Source of the DNA: Fructobacillus durionis
GTDB lineage: Bacteria > Bacillota > Bacilli > Lactobacillales > Lactobacillaceae
Direction: 5' to 3'
Assembly (NCBI RefSeq): GCF_900112405.1
Contig: NZ_FOLI01000001.1
Span: forward strand, 186,001-250,000
DNA length: 64,000 bases
Shown piece by piece: positions 56,701 to 64,000 of this stretch (position 1 is the first letter of the stretch; every line of letters starts with the position of its first letter). The notes under the pieces were generated by a model that worked only from the letters and a program-made list of their open reading frames with translations, searched no databases and had not been told where the DNA came from. The translations under genes and the position numbers were made by a program.

Positions 56701-57741
56701 ATGAAGGCACTTGTTTATAGCGAACCGCAACGAATGACTGTTGCAGATGTTGACTTACCAAGAATTCAAGAAGATACGGACGCCATTGTTCGAATGGTCA
56801 AGACAACAATCTGCGGAACGGACTTACACATTTTGAACGGGGATACACCAGAAGTGAAAGCTGGTACTGTTCTTGGCCATGAAGGAATCGGTGTAATTGA
56901 GAAGATTGGGTCGACCGTCTCGAACTTTCGGGTTGGTGACCGGGTCATTATTTCCTGCGTGACGGCTTGTGGTTATTGTACATACTGTAAGAAAGGAATG
57001 TACGCCCACTGTGAAAACGGTGGTTGGATTTTAGGGCACGAGATTGATGGCACACAGTCAGAATTTGTGCGGATTCCACACGCTGACCATTCCCTCCATC
57101 ACATTCCGAAGGGGATGTCGGATGATGCCGCGGTGATGATGTCCGATATTTTCCCAACGGGATTTGAAATTGGTGTTTTAAATGGACGGGTAAAAAAGAA
57201 CGACACCGTGGCCATTGTTGGTGCTGGCCCAATTGGAATGGCGACCTTGTTAACCGCTCAATTCTATTCGCCAGCTAAAATTATCATGGTCGACCTTGAT
57301 GAACATCGTTTGCGAGTTGCTCGAGACTTTGGTGCAACGGATACCGTTCATGCTGGTAATATGCCAAAAGCAATTGACAAAGTCTATGAATTGACTGCTG
57401 GTAAGGGGGTCGATGTTGCCATCGAAGCGGCTGGCTTCCCCGAGACTTTTGACTTCTGCCAAAAGATTTTGGCTCCCGGTGGTCATTTAGCTAACGAGGG
57501 GGTTCATGGTCAGCCCGTTCAGTTTGATTTGGATAAGCTTTGGATAAAAAACGTGACGGTTACGACGGGCCTAGTTTCAACTAATTCAACAGCCGAATTA
57601 ATCGCGGCCGTTTTAAAGCGGAAGCTCTCACCGGAACGCTTAGTTACACATCATTTTGACTTCACAGAAATTGAAAAAGCCTACCATGTTTTTAAAGAGG
57701 CAAGCCGTAGTCAGGCAATCAAGGTTATCCTTAGTTTTTAA
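56701..57741 (+). CDS. Zinc-dependent alcohol dehydrogenase (MDR family)
   Basis: A 346-residue NAD(P)-linked dehydrogenase. Catalytic zinc ligands Cys38 (TICGTD) and His60-Glu61 (LGHEG) are present, as are the structural zinc cysteines 90, 93, 96 and 104 (CGYCTYCKKGMYAHC). The Rossmann motif is VGAGPIGM near 172. It resembles secondary-alcohol or butanediol-type dehydrogenases more than the bifunctional AdhE. AAAGGTGG precedes the ATG. It is a single-gene unit with a terminator behind it. Confidence 0.9.
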   Translation: MKALVYSEPQRMTVADVDLPRIQEDTDAIVRMVKTTICGTDLHILNGDTPEVKAGTVLGHEGIGVIEKIGSTVSNFRVGDRVIISCVTACGYCTYCKKGMYAHCENGGWILGHEIDGTQSEFVRIPHADHSLHHIPKGMSDDAAVMMSDIFPTGFEIGVLNGRVKKNDTVAIVGAGPIGMATLLTAQFYSPAKIIMVDLDEHRLRVARDFGATDTVHAGNMPKAIDKVYELTAGKGVDVAIEAAGFPETFDFCQKILAPGGHLANEGVHGQPVQFDLDKLWIKNVTVTTGLVSTNSTAELIAAVLKRKLSPERLVTHHFDFTEIEKAYHVFKEASRSQAIKVILSF

Positions 57742-57770
57742 ACGGTTTTACTTAAATATTTAGATAGGTA

Positions 57771-57809
57771 AAAAAGAACTGTTAGTATTTTCGACTAACA
57801 GTTCTTTTA
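57771..57809. terminator. Bidirectional terminator
   Basis: AAAAGAACTGTTAGT pairs perfectly with ACTAACAGTTCTTTT. It separates two convergent genes. Confidence 0.95.
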
Positions 57810-57824
57810 CTTTGTATGAAATGT

Positions 57825-58313
57825 TTATTCTGAAACTAGTTGGTAGGGGTGCTTTAGAGCAATTAGCACCTTTGTGAAGTCGAGCCAACTCATTACCACT
57901 GTTGCTTTATTTTGGTTGGGGTGCACCGCGATGACGCCTGCATCGACGATGGCTTGATCCACAATGACTTGAATGGATCCGTGAACATCGTGCATTAAAG
58001 CAAGGGGAGTAACTGTTCCAGGTTGGACGCCCAGTAATTCTTCTAGGTCATCGTTGGAAGCAAAGCGTAGTTGACTCTTTGATGTGCCTAACTCCCGGGC
58101 TAATTTGGTAAAGTCGACCCGTTTATTAGAGGTCATATATAGAAAGTATTGGTTATCTCGTTTTGTTTTTAAGAGGAGATTTTTCATTCGAGGAAGGTCT
58201 TTTGGTGCGCCCTCATCAGATAAGTGGTGTAGTGCGGCGTGCCGAACAAGCTGGTATTGAATGTGCAACCGGTCCAACAATTGAATCGCTTCGTTTTCGT
58301 TTGCTTGTATCAT
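57825..58313 (-). CDS. YbaK/ProX-type prolyl-tRNA editing protein
   Basis: A 162-residue free-standing editing domain that clears mischarged Ala- or Cys-tRNA(Pro). Seen: HLSDEGAPKDLPRMKNLLLKTKRDNQYFLYMT near residue 30, then KRVDFTKLARELGTSKSQLRFAS, GVQPGTVTPLALMHD and the C-terminal HPNQNKATVVMSWLDF, as in PrdX proteins. AAGGAGG precedes the ATG. A TATAAT on the same strand at 58338-58343 is its likely -10 box. Confidence 0.9.
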   Translation of the reverse strand: MIQANENEAIQLLDRLHIQYQLVRHAALHHLSDEGAPKDLPRMKNLLLKTKRDNQYFLYMTSNKRVDFTKLARELGTSKSQLRFASNDDLEELLGVQPGTVTPLALMHDVHGSIQVIVDQAIVDAGVIAVHPNQNKATVVMSWLDFTKVLIALKHPYQLVSE

Positions 58314-58505
58314 GTGTCCTCCTTTCCCTTAACCTCTATTATACAGGGGAACGGTAAAAATATCAGGAGTAAGACCTAGTTTTCAATTCGGTTAAAAAGT
58401 CGAGAAAGGCCTTAACGGTGCGGGTTATATCTGTTAAAATATTAAGAGTTATACACCGTATAAAAGGTGTGCAGAGATGACTTTTAATAGTTAAAGGGTA
58501 GGCGA

Positions 58506-59168
58506 ATGTTTAAAAAAAATACAAACAATATGATCATGGTTCACCTTGTTGTACTGGCATTCATTGCTTTTGTCTACTTGACGCCAACCCACTTTGATTT
58601 CTTGATGTGGAATGTTTTCTTAGCTTTGCTGCCATTGGACTTCGCGCTTTTGGCCTTAGCGTCACGTTTGAAGATATCACAGATTATTTTTTCTGGGCTC
58701 TGGTTGTTGTTTTTCCCAAACACCATGTACATGATTACGGATTTCATCCACTTGCAGTACATCTCAACGGCATTGGATGTTCGTTACCAGTACTTTAACT
58801 ACTCAGTCTTGGCTGCAGGTATCTTCGTTGGTGTTTACCTTGGTATTCTTTCATTAGAAATCATGATGCGAATTTACCTTCGAAATCGAACGGGTTGGTC
58901 AGTGTTGATTACCCTGGGAATTGTTTCCTGGTTGTCATCCTTTGGTATTTACCTGGGCCGTTTCTTACGTTTAAACTCTTGGGACGTCTTTACGAACTTT
59001 GACGTGGTGATTGCCAATGTGCAAAGTTCGGTTTCAAAACACATGTTTGCCTTCGTTGGGCTCTTTGCTTTAGCACAGTTTGCTATCTTGATTGCCTACC
59101 ATTACGGTGGCCGAATCTTATCTTCATTGGATTTCGAAGAAAAGATTGAAAGTAGCGAAAAAAATTAA
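58506..59168 (+). CDS. DUF1361 membrane protein
   Basis: A 220-residue protein with six membrane helices. LWLLFFPNTMYMITDFIHLQ near residue 60 and SFGIYLGRFLRLNSWD near 140 are the DUF1361 signature. Its function is unknown. TGTTAAAAT at 58432-58440 is a weak extended -10 candidate, and the leader has an ACACC/GGTGT hairpin. It ends shortly before the infC promoter. Confidence 0.88.
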   Translation: MFKKNTNNMIMVHLVVLAFIAFVYLTPTHFDFLMWNVFLALLPLDFALLALASRLKISQIIFSGLWLLFFPNTMYMITDFIHLQYISTALDVRYQYFNYSVLAAGIFVGVYLGILSLEIMMRIYLRNRTGWSVLITLGIVSWLSSFGIYLGRFLRLNSWDVFTNFDVVIANVQSSVSKHMFAFVGLFALAQFAILIAYHYGGRILSSLDFEEKIESSEKN

Positions 59169-59176
59169 TAAATCCG

Positions 59177-59205
59177 TTGACAGTGGGTGCTCTATCGTCT
59201 ATACT
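59177..59205 (+). promoter_or_regulatory. Promoter of the infC-rpmI-rplT operon
   Basis: TTGACA and TATACT are spaced by exactly 17 bases. Confidence 0.92.
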
Positions 59206-59211
59206 TAATGT

Positions 59212-59330
59212 CGTTGAACAAGTAGAAGCACCCGCTTCTCGCCTCGTGACTCGCGTTGCCAGGCAGATACACGTTGCACTTAATTGTGCAGTAAGGTAAA
59301 GTGGGTGAACTTCGGTTCACCCACTTTTTT
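59212..59330 (+). promoter_or_regulatory. L20-type autoregulatory leader with attenuator
   Basis: The transcribed leader is GC-rich and folded. It ends in a perfect terminator: AGTGGGTGAAC, loop TTCG, GTTCACCCACT, then T residues (59300-59330). The segment ending GTGGGTGCTC..GAGCACCC-like (GTGGGTGCTC near the promoter, AGAAGCACCCGC at 59225) could compete with the terminator arms. In Firmicutes, L20 binds this leader to stop its own operon; family identity is inferred from position and terminator. Confidence 0.75.
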
Positions 59331-59370
59331 CTTCGTTGTTCACACAAAAATATTTTGGAGGTATCGAGCC

Positions 59371-59889
59371 ATAGCACGTCAACCAAGACAAGTTGATCTA
59401 GTCAACGATAATATCCGTGCAAGTCGGGTTTTACTAATTCACGATGGTAAGCAAGAAGAAATGTCAACGCGCGAAGCACAACAGCTCGCCGATGATAAGG
59501 GCCAAGATTTGGTTCTGGTTCAGGCAAACGCCCAACCACCTGTTGCTAAAATTATGGATTGGGGTAAAGCGAAGTTCGAAGCGCAAAAGCGCCAGAAAGA
59601 ACAACGCAAGAACCAAAAGATTGTTCAGGTTAAGGAAGTTCGTATGTCACCAGTTATTGATTCTGGAGACTTCGAAACGCGTAAGAAAGCAGCCATCAAG
59701 TTCCTTGAAAAGGGTAACAAGGTAAAGTTGAACTTACGTTTCCGTGGCCGAATGATTACCCACCAAGATATTGGACGGGAAGTCTTAGAACGGATGGCCA
59801 ACGAATTGGACGACATTGCCAAGGTTGAGCAACGTGCTAAGATGGACGGTCGGCAAATGTTTTTGGTTTTGGCACCTAAGAAGGGCTAA
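59371..59889 (+). CDS. infC: Translation initiation factor IF-3, with ATA start
   Basis: A 172-residue factor that checks the start codon and keeps subunits apart. The N-terminal domain ([22 protein letters not shown]) and C-terminal domain ([42 protein letters not shown]) are complete. No ATG, GTG or TTG fits: the strong GGAGG at 59357-59361 is nine bases before ATA at 59371, giving exact family length. Rare starts such as AUU are known in infC and serve IF3 autoregulation. The only in-frame common start upstream lies in the attenuator. Confidence 0.93.
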   Translation: MARQPRQVDLVNDNIRASRVLLIHDGKQEEMSTREAQQLADDKGQDLVLVQANAQPPVAKIMDWGKAKFEAQKRQKEQRKNQKIVQVKEVRMSPVIDSGDFETRKKAAIKFLEKGNKVKLNLRFRGRMITHQDIGREVLERMANELDDIAKVEQRAKMDGRQMFLVLAPKKG

Positions 59890-59938
59890 GCCAAGCATAC
59901 CGACTTTGATACTTGAAAAACGATAGGAGAATGGACAC

Positions 59939-60136
59939 ATGCCCAAGATGAAGACTCACCGCGCTGCTGCGAAGCGCTTCAAGAAGACTGCAAAGGGTGG
60001 CTTCAAGTCAGCCTCAGCTTACACGTCACACCGTTTCCACGGTAAGACTAAGAAGCAACGTCGTCAATTGCGTGGAACACGCATGATGAACAAGACAACA
60101 ATCAAGAAGTACGCAAAGATGTTGTCAACCCTTTAA
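59939..60136 (+). CDS. rpmI: Ribosomal protein L35
   Basis: A 65-residue, very basic large-subunit protein with [23 protein letters not shown] and [21 protein letters not shown]. Length and order in the infC operon are as expected. TAGGAG precedes the ATG. Confidence 0.97.
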   Translation: MPKMKTHRAAAKRFKKTAKGGFKSASAYTSHRFHGKTKKQRRQLRGTRMMNKTTIKKYAKMLSTL

Positions 60137-60180
60137 TTTCAGGGTGTCTATAAGTAACTAAATTTTAGGAGGATTTTCCC

Positions 60181-60600
60181 ATGCGAGTTAAGGGTGGAAC
60201 AGTTTCACGCGCACGTCGTAAGAAGTTTATTAAGTTGGCCAAGGGATACCGTGGACAACGTCGTATCAACTATAAGGTTGCTAAGCAACAAGTTTACAAG
60301 TCATACTTGTACGCATACCGCGATCGTAAGAACCGCAAGCGTGACTTCCGTAAGTTGTGGATTGCTCGTATCAACGCAGCAGCCCGCATGAACGGTATGT
60401 CATACTCAAAGTTGATGCACGGTTTGACTTTGGCAGGTGTTCAATTGAACCGTAAGATGTTGGCTGACTTGGCCGTATCTGACTTTGACACTTTCTCAAA
60501 GATTGCTGAACAAGCAAAGGCCGCTTTGGCATCAGAAAACGTCTTGAACAAGGAACGCACTGCAGCAACTACTGACAAGACTGTTAAGGTTTCTCGTTAA
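60181..60600 (+). CDS. rplT: Ribosomal protein L20 with extended C-terminus
   Basis: A 139-residue protein that helps 50S assembly and probably represses this operon through the leader. [38 protein letters not shown] is conserved. Usual L20 has about 118-120 residues. Here about 20 residues ([21 protein letters not shown]) follow the normal end. The stop and terminator lie right behind, so the extension is real coding, not a misread. Confidence 0.96.
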   Translation: MRVKGGTVSRARRKKFIKLAKGYRGQRRINYKVAKQQVYKSYLYAYRDRKNRKRDFRKLWIARINAAARMNGMSYSKLMHGLTLAGVQLNRKMLADLAVSDFDTFSKIAEQAKAALASENVLNKERTAATTDKTVKVSR

Positions 60601-60610
60601 TCTTACTTTT

Positions 60611-60637
60611 AAACCAGCTTTCGGGCTGGTTTTTTTG
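60611..60637 (+). terminator. Intrinsic terminator of the infC operon
   Basis: AACCAGC pairs with GCTGGTT (loop TTTCG), then seven T residues. Confidence 0.95.
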
Positions 60638-60708
60638 TGCCCTTTTTTAGTAAAGTCGGACTAGATTTCCCTATTAAATAGAATGTTTTCTCGAAGAATA
60701 GATAAATA

Positions 60709-60717
60709 TGATAAAAT
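60709..60717 (+). promoter_or_regulatory. Extended -10 promoter of the RNase J-like gene
   Basis: TGATAAAAT fits the extended -10 form. A leader of about 75 bases with mutually exclusive stems follows before the ATG at 60801. Confidence 0.55.
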
Positions 60718-60800
60718 AGGTGTAATTGAAATCGAGACAAGAGTTTGATTCTCACGATTGAACTCAAGTATTAAATTGACAAAACTCTAAAGGAAACATT

Positions 60801-62624
60801 ATGACTGATTTGAATATTTTGCCCCTTGGGGGTGTCCGCGAAAATGGGAAGAACATGTACGCGGTTTCCGTTAACGATGAAATTTTCATTCTTGACGCTG
60901 GTTTAAAGTACCCAGATACGGAACAATTAGGAATCGACGTTGTCATTCCTGACTTTGAATACCTCTTGAAGAACCAAGACAAGATTGCTGGAATTTTCTT
61001 GTCCCACGGACATTCTGATGCAATTGGGGCCTTGCCTTACTTATTGCAGCAGATTCAAGCGCCAATCTTTGGTTCAAAGTTAACCATCGAATTGGCTAAG
61101 ATTGCCATTAATGACGAAAAGGCCATCAAGGACTTTGATGACTTCCACGTTGTTAATGAAAAGACTGAAATCGACTTTGGCGATGTAAAGGTGTCATTCT
61201 TCAACACGACTCACACAATTCCGGAAGCGCTTGGTATTGTTTTGACTGTTGACGAAGGACAAATCGTTTACTCTGGCCACTTTAAGTTCGACCAAACGGT
61301 TGAGGCTGCCTACCAAACAAACTATCAACGTTTGGCTGAAATTGGCCAAAAGCCTGTTTTGGCACTGCTTGCTGACGCGGCGGGTACGGAAGAAAACATC
61401 AAGCCACAAGCTTCTGAGCGTCAGATTCACTCTTACATTCAAGAAGCCTTTGAAGAAGCAAAGGGCAAGCGGATTATCGTTGCCGCTGTTGCTTCAAATA
61501 TTCAACGTGTGCAACAGGTGATCGATGCAACGGCTAAGACAAAGCGCCGTTTAGTGATTACCGGACACGATGCTGACAAGATTGTGAAGACGGCCTTGGA
61601 TTTGGAATTAATTAATTTGCCAATGCCTAAGGATGAACTCTTTGCTTCTGTTAAAGAGTTAGACGACATGCCTGATTCACAAACGGTTGTTTTGGAAACG
61701 GGTAAGCTTGGTGAACCTGTTAAGGCTTTGCACAAGATGGCCAAGGGTGAAGACCCAGTGGTTAACATTGGTTCGAACGACTTTGTCTTTATTACGACAA
61801 ATCCTTCCTTTGCAGTGGAATCTTATGTGGCCCAGACGCGAAACATGCTCTTTAAGAAGGGCGCTAACGTTAAGCAGATTTCAACTGACTTGCGTTCATC
61901 TGGACACGGATCAAGTTCTGACTTACAGTTGTTGATGAACTTCTTCAAGCCAGAAGTTCTCCTTCCTGTTTCAGCTGAATTCCGCGTGATGGTCTCTGCT
62001 AAGCAAGCTGCTGAAGAAGTTGGCTTGGCTGAAGATAAGATTATCATGGCTAAGCGCGGTGATATCATTTCTTATGACGGCCAAACTTTTGAAAAGACTG
62101 ATGCAGTACAAGTTGCTGAAACGATGATCGATGGTGATTCATTGAAGGACATCGGAAACGTTGTGCTTCGTGACCGCCGGATTCTTTCTGAAGACGGTGT
62201 TTTTGTAACGGTTGTAACGATTGACCGTAAGAAGCGCAAAGTTGTATCAAAGCCAAAAATGACGTCACGTGGTTTCGTTTACGTAAAGGCTAACCGTGAC
62301 TTAATGAAGGAAGCCGGTAAGTTGACCATCGAGTCAATTGAAGACTACTTGAAAAACGCCAAGGCCTTTGACTGGAACGAGTTGAAGAACGGTGTCCGTG
62401 AAAAGTTGTCACGCTTCTTGTTCAACGAAACTCGTCGTCGCCCAATGGTGATGCCAGTGGTAATGGAAGTTAACCAAAACCGCCGTCCACACCATAAGGG
62501 AGAACCTGAAAAAAAGGGTAATAAGAACCATAATAAAAAGGGCCAAAAGCAACAGGGCAAAAATAAGAAGCCAAAGGGTCAAAATAAAAAGCAGGAGCCC
62601 GCAAAGAAGCAATCTGCTGAATAA
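60801..62624 (+). CDS. rnjB: Ribonuclease J2-like protein (RnjB) with degenerate metal site
   Basis: A 607-residue metallo-beta-lactamase/beta-CASP protein of the RNase J family. The key motif reads HGHSDA at 69-74 instead of HxHxDH, and the later Asp of TGDFKFD is His160 (SGHFKFDQ). DAAGTE replaces DSTN. These losses are typical of RNase J2, a weakly active partner of J1 in the J1/J2 complex; J1 should lie elsewhere. A Lys/Gln/Asn-rich basic tail of about 45 residues (from about 563) ends the protein and may bind RNA. AAAGGAAA precedes the ATG. Confidence 0.85.
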   Translation: MTDLNILPLGGVRENGKNMYAVSVNDEIFILDAGLKYPDTEQLGIDVVIPDFEYLLKNQDKIAGIFLSHGHSDAIGALPYLLQQIQAPIFGSKLTIELAKIAINDEKAIKDFDDFHVVNEKTEIDFGDVKVSFFNTTHTIPEALGIVLTVDEGQIVYSGHFKFDQTVEAAYQTNYQRLAEIGQKPVLALLADAAGTEENIKPQASERQIHSYIQEAFEEAKGKRIIVAAVASNIQRVQQVIDATAKTKRRLVITGHDADKIVKTALDLELINLPMPKDELFASVKELDDMPDSQTVVLETGKLGEPVKALHKMAKGEDPVVNIGSNDFVFITTNPSFAVESYVAQTRNMLFKKGANVKQISTDLRSSGHGSSSDLQLLMNFFKPEVLLPVSAEFRVMVSAKQAAEEVGLAEDKIIMAKRGDIISYDGQTFEKTDAVQVAETMIDGDSLKDIGNVVLRDRRILSEDGVFVTVVTIDRKKRKVVSKPKMTSRGFVYVKANRDLMKEAGKLTIESIEDYLKNAKAFDWNELKNGVREKLSRFLFNETRRRPMVMPVVMEVNQNRRPHHKGEPEKKGNKNHNKKGQKQQGKNKKPKGQNKKQEPAKKQSAE

Positions 62625-62629
62625 GTTTG

Positions 62630-62660
62630 AAAAAAGGGAACCGTCATGGTTCTTTTTTTG
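62630..62660 (+). terminator. Intrinsic terminator
   Basis: GAACC pairs with GGTTC (loop GTCAT), flanked by A-rich and T-rich arms, ending in seven T residues. Confidence 0.85.
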
Positions 62661-62719
62661 TTATAGTTAGTTAGAATATATCAAAACTAATTGGAACATC
62701 GATGTATTAAGAGGAAATA

Positions 62720-63634
62720 ATGACAGATATTAATCAGCTAAAAGAGGAGGGGGTACAAGCCCTCGCCGATGAAGAATATCAGAAGGCGACTGAGTTATTG
62801 AGTCAGGTTTACGAGAATGACCGGACTTATGAAAATAACCAGCTCTTTGCTAAGGCACTCTTAAACAACAATCAAGTTAATTCAGCCCTAACGATTGCTC
62901 AGGAATACGTTGGTGAGTACCTGGGACAGAAGGCGGACTACCAGTTTTATTTTGATGTCTGCCTCGCCGCAGGATACTTTATCATGGCCCGTCGGATGGC
63001 CATGGAGTCCATCTTTAGTGATGATCGAGAAGAACGGCTTCGCCAAATTGACAAGGCCGAGGAGAAAGCACGGGAAGAACGGTCAGAAACGATTCAGAAG
63101 ATTCATCGCCGTTTTAAGCACATTGCCGGCTATGATGTCTTGGAACAGCAACAGATTTATCAAGATGCTCAGCTCTTACCGGTTGAAGATTTTGTCGATG
63201 CGGCAAAGGATTTGCTCTTGGACCCAGACATTATGCCAATTATTCGCGTTTCGGTTTTAACTGATATTCAGTGTTTAGAACTACACCGAAAAGTCAGATA
63301 CCTATATATTGATGGCCAGGAGTACACGACCATCCTTTGTGAGCAACCCAAACCACTCCGTGATGAAATTTATTTCGAAGCACGGGATTATTTAGGTGAA
63401 ACGGTTGGACAGGATGATCCAATTACCAATCAAATGTTGCAAGAACAACTCCGTTTGGAAATGAATGTGCTATTCCCTCAACTTGAGCGAGTGACAGACC
63501 CAATTGCCTGGATACAAGCCGACATTGCCATGATAAAGGGAAACCGAATGGATGAGCAACAGCATGAAAGTGTTGAACAGGCAGCCATTCATGATTATGC
63601 GCACCGCTTACTTTCTGAGATGGGTGCGTTATAA
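62720..63634 (+). CDS. TPR-like helical protein of unknown function
   Basis: A 304-residue soluble protein. The N-terminal 100 residues form two to three TPR-like helix pairs (EEGVQALADEEYQKATELLSQVYEND, then NQLFAKALLNNNQVNSALTIAQEYV). A charged helix KAEEKAREERSETIQKIHRR near 118 and a C-terminal helical domain follow. Similar proteins are found between RNase J and tuf in lactic acid bacteria. The role is unknown; a scaffold function is only a guess. AGAGGAAATA precedes the ATG. Confidence 0.75.
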   Translation: MTDINQLKEEGVQALADEEYQKATELLSQVYENDRTYENNQLFAKALLNNNQVNSALTIAQEYVGEYLGQKADYQFYFDVCLAAGYFIMARRMAMESIFSDDREERLRQIDKAEEKAREERSETIQKIHRRFKHIAGYDVLEQQQIYQDAQLLPVEDFVDAAKDLLLDPDIMPIIRVSVLTDIQCLELHRKVRYLYIDGQEYTTILCEQPKPLRDEIYFEARDYLGETVGQDDPITNQMLQEQLRLEMNVLFPQLERVTDPIAWIQADIAMIKGNRMDEQQHESVEQAAIHDYAHRLLSEMGAL

Positions 63635-63706
63635 TAGGGGTGGCTAATCAGAGAATTCAGAGTGCAATACGCTTGTTTTTGGTAGAACTTTTTCATTTGA
63701 AAAGTG

Positions 63707-63735
63707 TTTACAAAAATTTAAGAAGTTAGTATAAT
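63707..63735 (+). promoter_or_regulatory. tuf promoter
   Basis: TTTACA and TATAAT are spaced by exactly 17 bases. The transcript would have an untranslated leader of about 118 bases. Confidence 0.9.
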
Positions 63736-63759
63736 TGAATTCGGCTCATCAGCCAGAAA

Positions 63760-63795
63760 AACGTTTGGAACGGTTGTTTTTATCGTCCAAGCGTT
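63760..63795 (+). promoter_or_regulatory. Stem-loop in the tuf leader
   Basis: AACGTTTGGA pairs with TCCAAGCGTT (one G-U pair) around a 16-base loop. There is no T-tract right after it, so it is more likely an RNA-stability or regulatory element than a terminator. A small GGCT/AGCC hairpin precedes it. Confidence 0.6.
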
Positions 63796-63859
63796 GTAAA
63801 ATATAAACATACGATTTTCTTGGGTCTATCCTGAGAAATAAAATTTGGAGGAAACTACA

Positions 63860-64000
63860 TTGGCTAAGGAAACATACGTTCGTAACAAGCCCCACGTTAA
63901 CATTGGTACTATCGGTCACGTCGATCACGGAAAGACTACTTTGACTGCCGCTATCTCAAAGGTATTGGCTGAAAAGGAAGGTAAGACTGCTACAGACTTC
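63860..64000 (+). CDS. tuf: Elongation factor Tu, N-terminal part (3' end outside window)
   Basis: The first 47 residues are [35 protein letters not shown] and onward. The P-loop is [11 protein letters not shown]-Tu brings aminoacyl-tRNA to the ribosome. The start is TTG at 63860, with GGAGG eight bases upstream; no ATG is available. The frame is open to the window end. Confidence 0.97.
   Translation, partial: MAKETYVRNKPHVNIGTIGHVDHGKTTLTAAISKVLAEKEGKTATDF

Noticed and set aside
59192-59386. Minus-strand reading frame across the infC leader
   Set aside because: It covers the attenuator hairpins, has no ribosome site and resembles no known protein.
1-64000. CRISPR arrays, tRNA or rRNA genes, transposases, integrases or phage genes
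   Set aside because: None was seen on either strand; the only sizeable repeats are the protein-coding binding units.

Overview
The window looks like a chromosome segment from a heterofermentative lactic acid bacterium of the Leuconostocaceae (Fructobacillus, Leuconostoc or Convivina-like). This is inferred from the low-GC Gram-positive gene orders (rnc-smc-ftsY-ylxM-ffh, murB..cdaA-cdaR-glmM, gatCAB-dagK-rlmCD, infC-rpmI-rplT), strong use of TTG for leucine in the housekeeping genes, and the GW/YG-type wall-binding repeats joined to fructan enzymes. Genus cannot be fixed from the sequence alone.

Region 1 (about 1-24100) is an AT-rich accessory region for surface polysaccharide and levan. A plus-strand run encodes large polytopic membrane proteins of the YfhO/PTPS-related and GT-C types, a GtrB-like polyprenyl-phosphate glycosyltransferase and a DUF6056 protein. 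It ends in a long secreted GH32 endolevanase-like gene, broken by a single-base frameshift, that carries about 1.8 kb of repeats. After a convergent membrane protein come two tandem GT2 glycosyltransferases. Next are three diverged membrane-anchored GH68 levansucrase paralogues, interleaved with a second DUF6056 gene and a KxYKxGKxW-signal protein with a C39-type peptidase domain. A GtrA flippase-like gene and an orphan Ser-rich anchored protein close the region. The parts could plausibly make, glycosylate, anchor and remodel a surface fructan or decorated wall polymer.

Region 2 (24100-24760) is a RelB/DinJ-YafQ toxin-antitoxin pair bounded by terminators. Region 3 (24779-63634) is mostly core: rpsT/rpsO; gatCAB with dagK and rlmCD; mutS-mutL-DUF1456; murB, a NhaP-type antiporter, cdaA, cdaR and glmM; rnc, smc, ftsY, ylxM and ffh; then a HAD hydrolase, a class A sortase, ruvA (without an adjacent ruvB) and a deoxynucleoside kinase. 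On the minus strand follow mscL/rqcH and rpmF. A zinc alcohol dehydrogenase, a prolyl-tRNA editing protein and a DUF1361 membrane protein lead to the infC operon with an L20-type leader, an RNase J2-like gene and a TPR-like protein. The window ends inside tuf.

Regulatory DNA is easy to read: many clean intrinsic terminators, several consensus or extended -10 promoters, an ATA start for infC, and at least two genes (dagK, ffh) where a hairpin lies between the Shine-Dalgarno sequence and the start codon. No tRNA, rRNA, CRISPR array, transposase or phage gene was seen. No gap between genes exceeds 300 bases.
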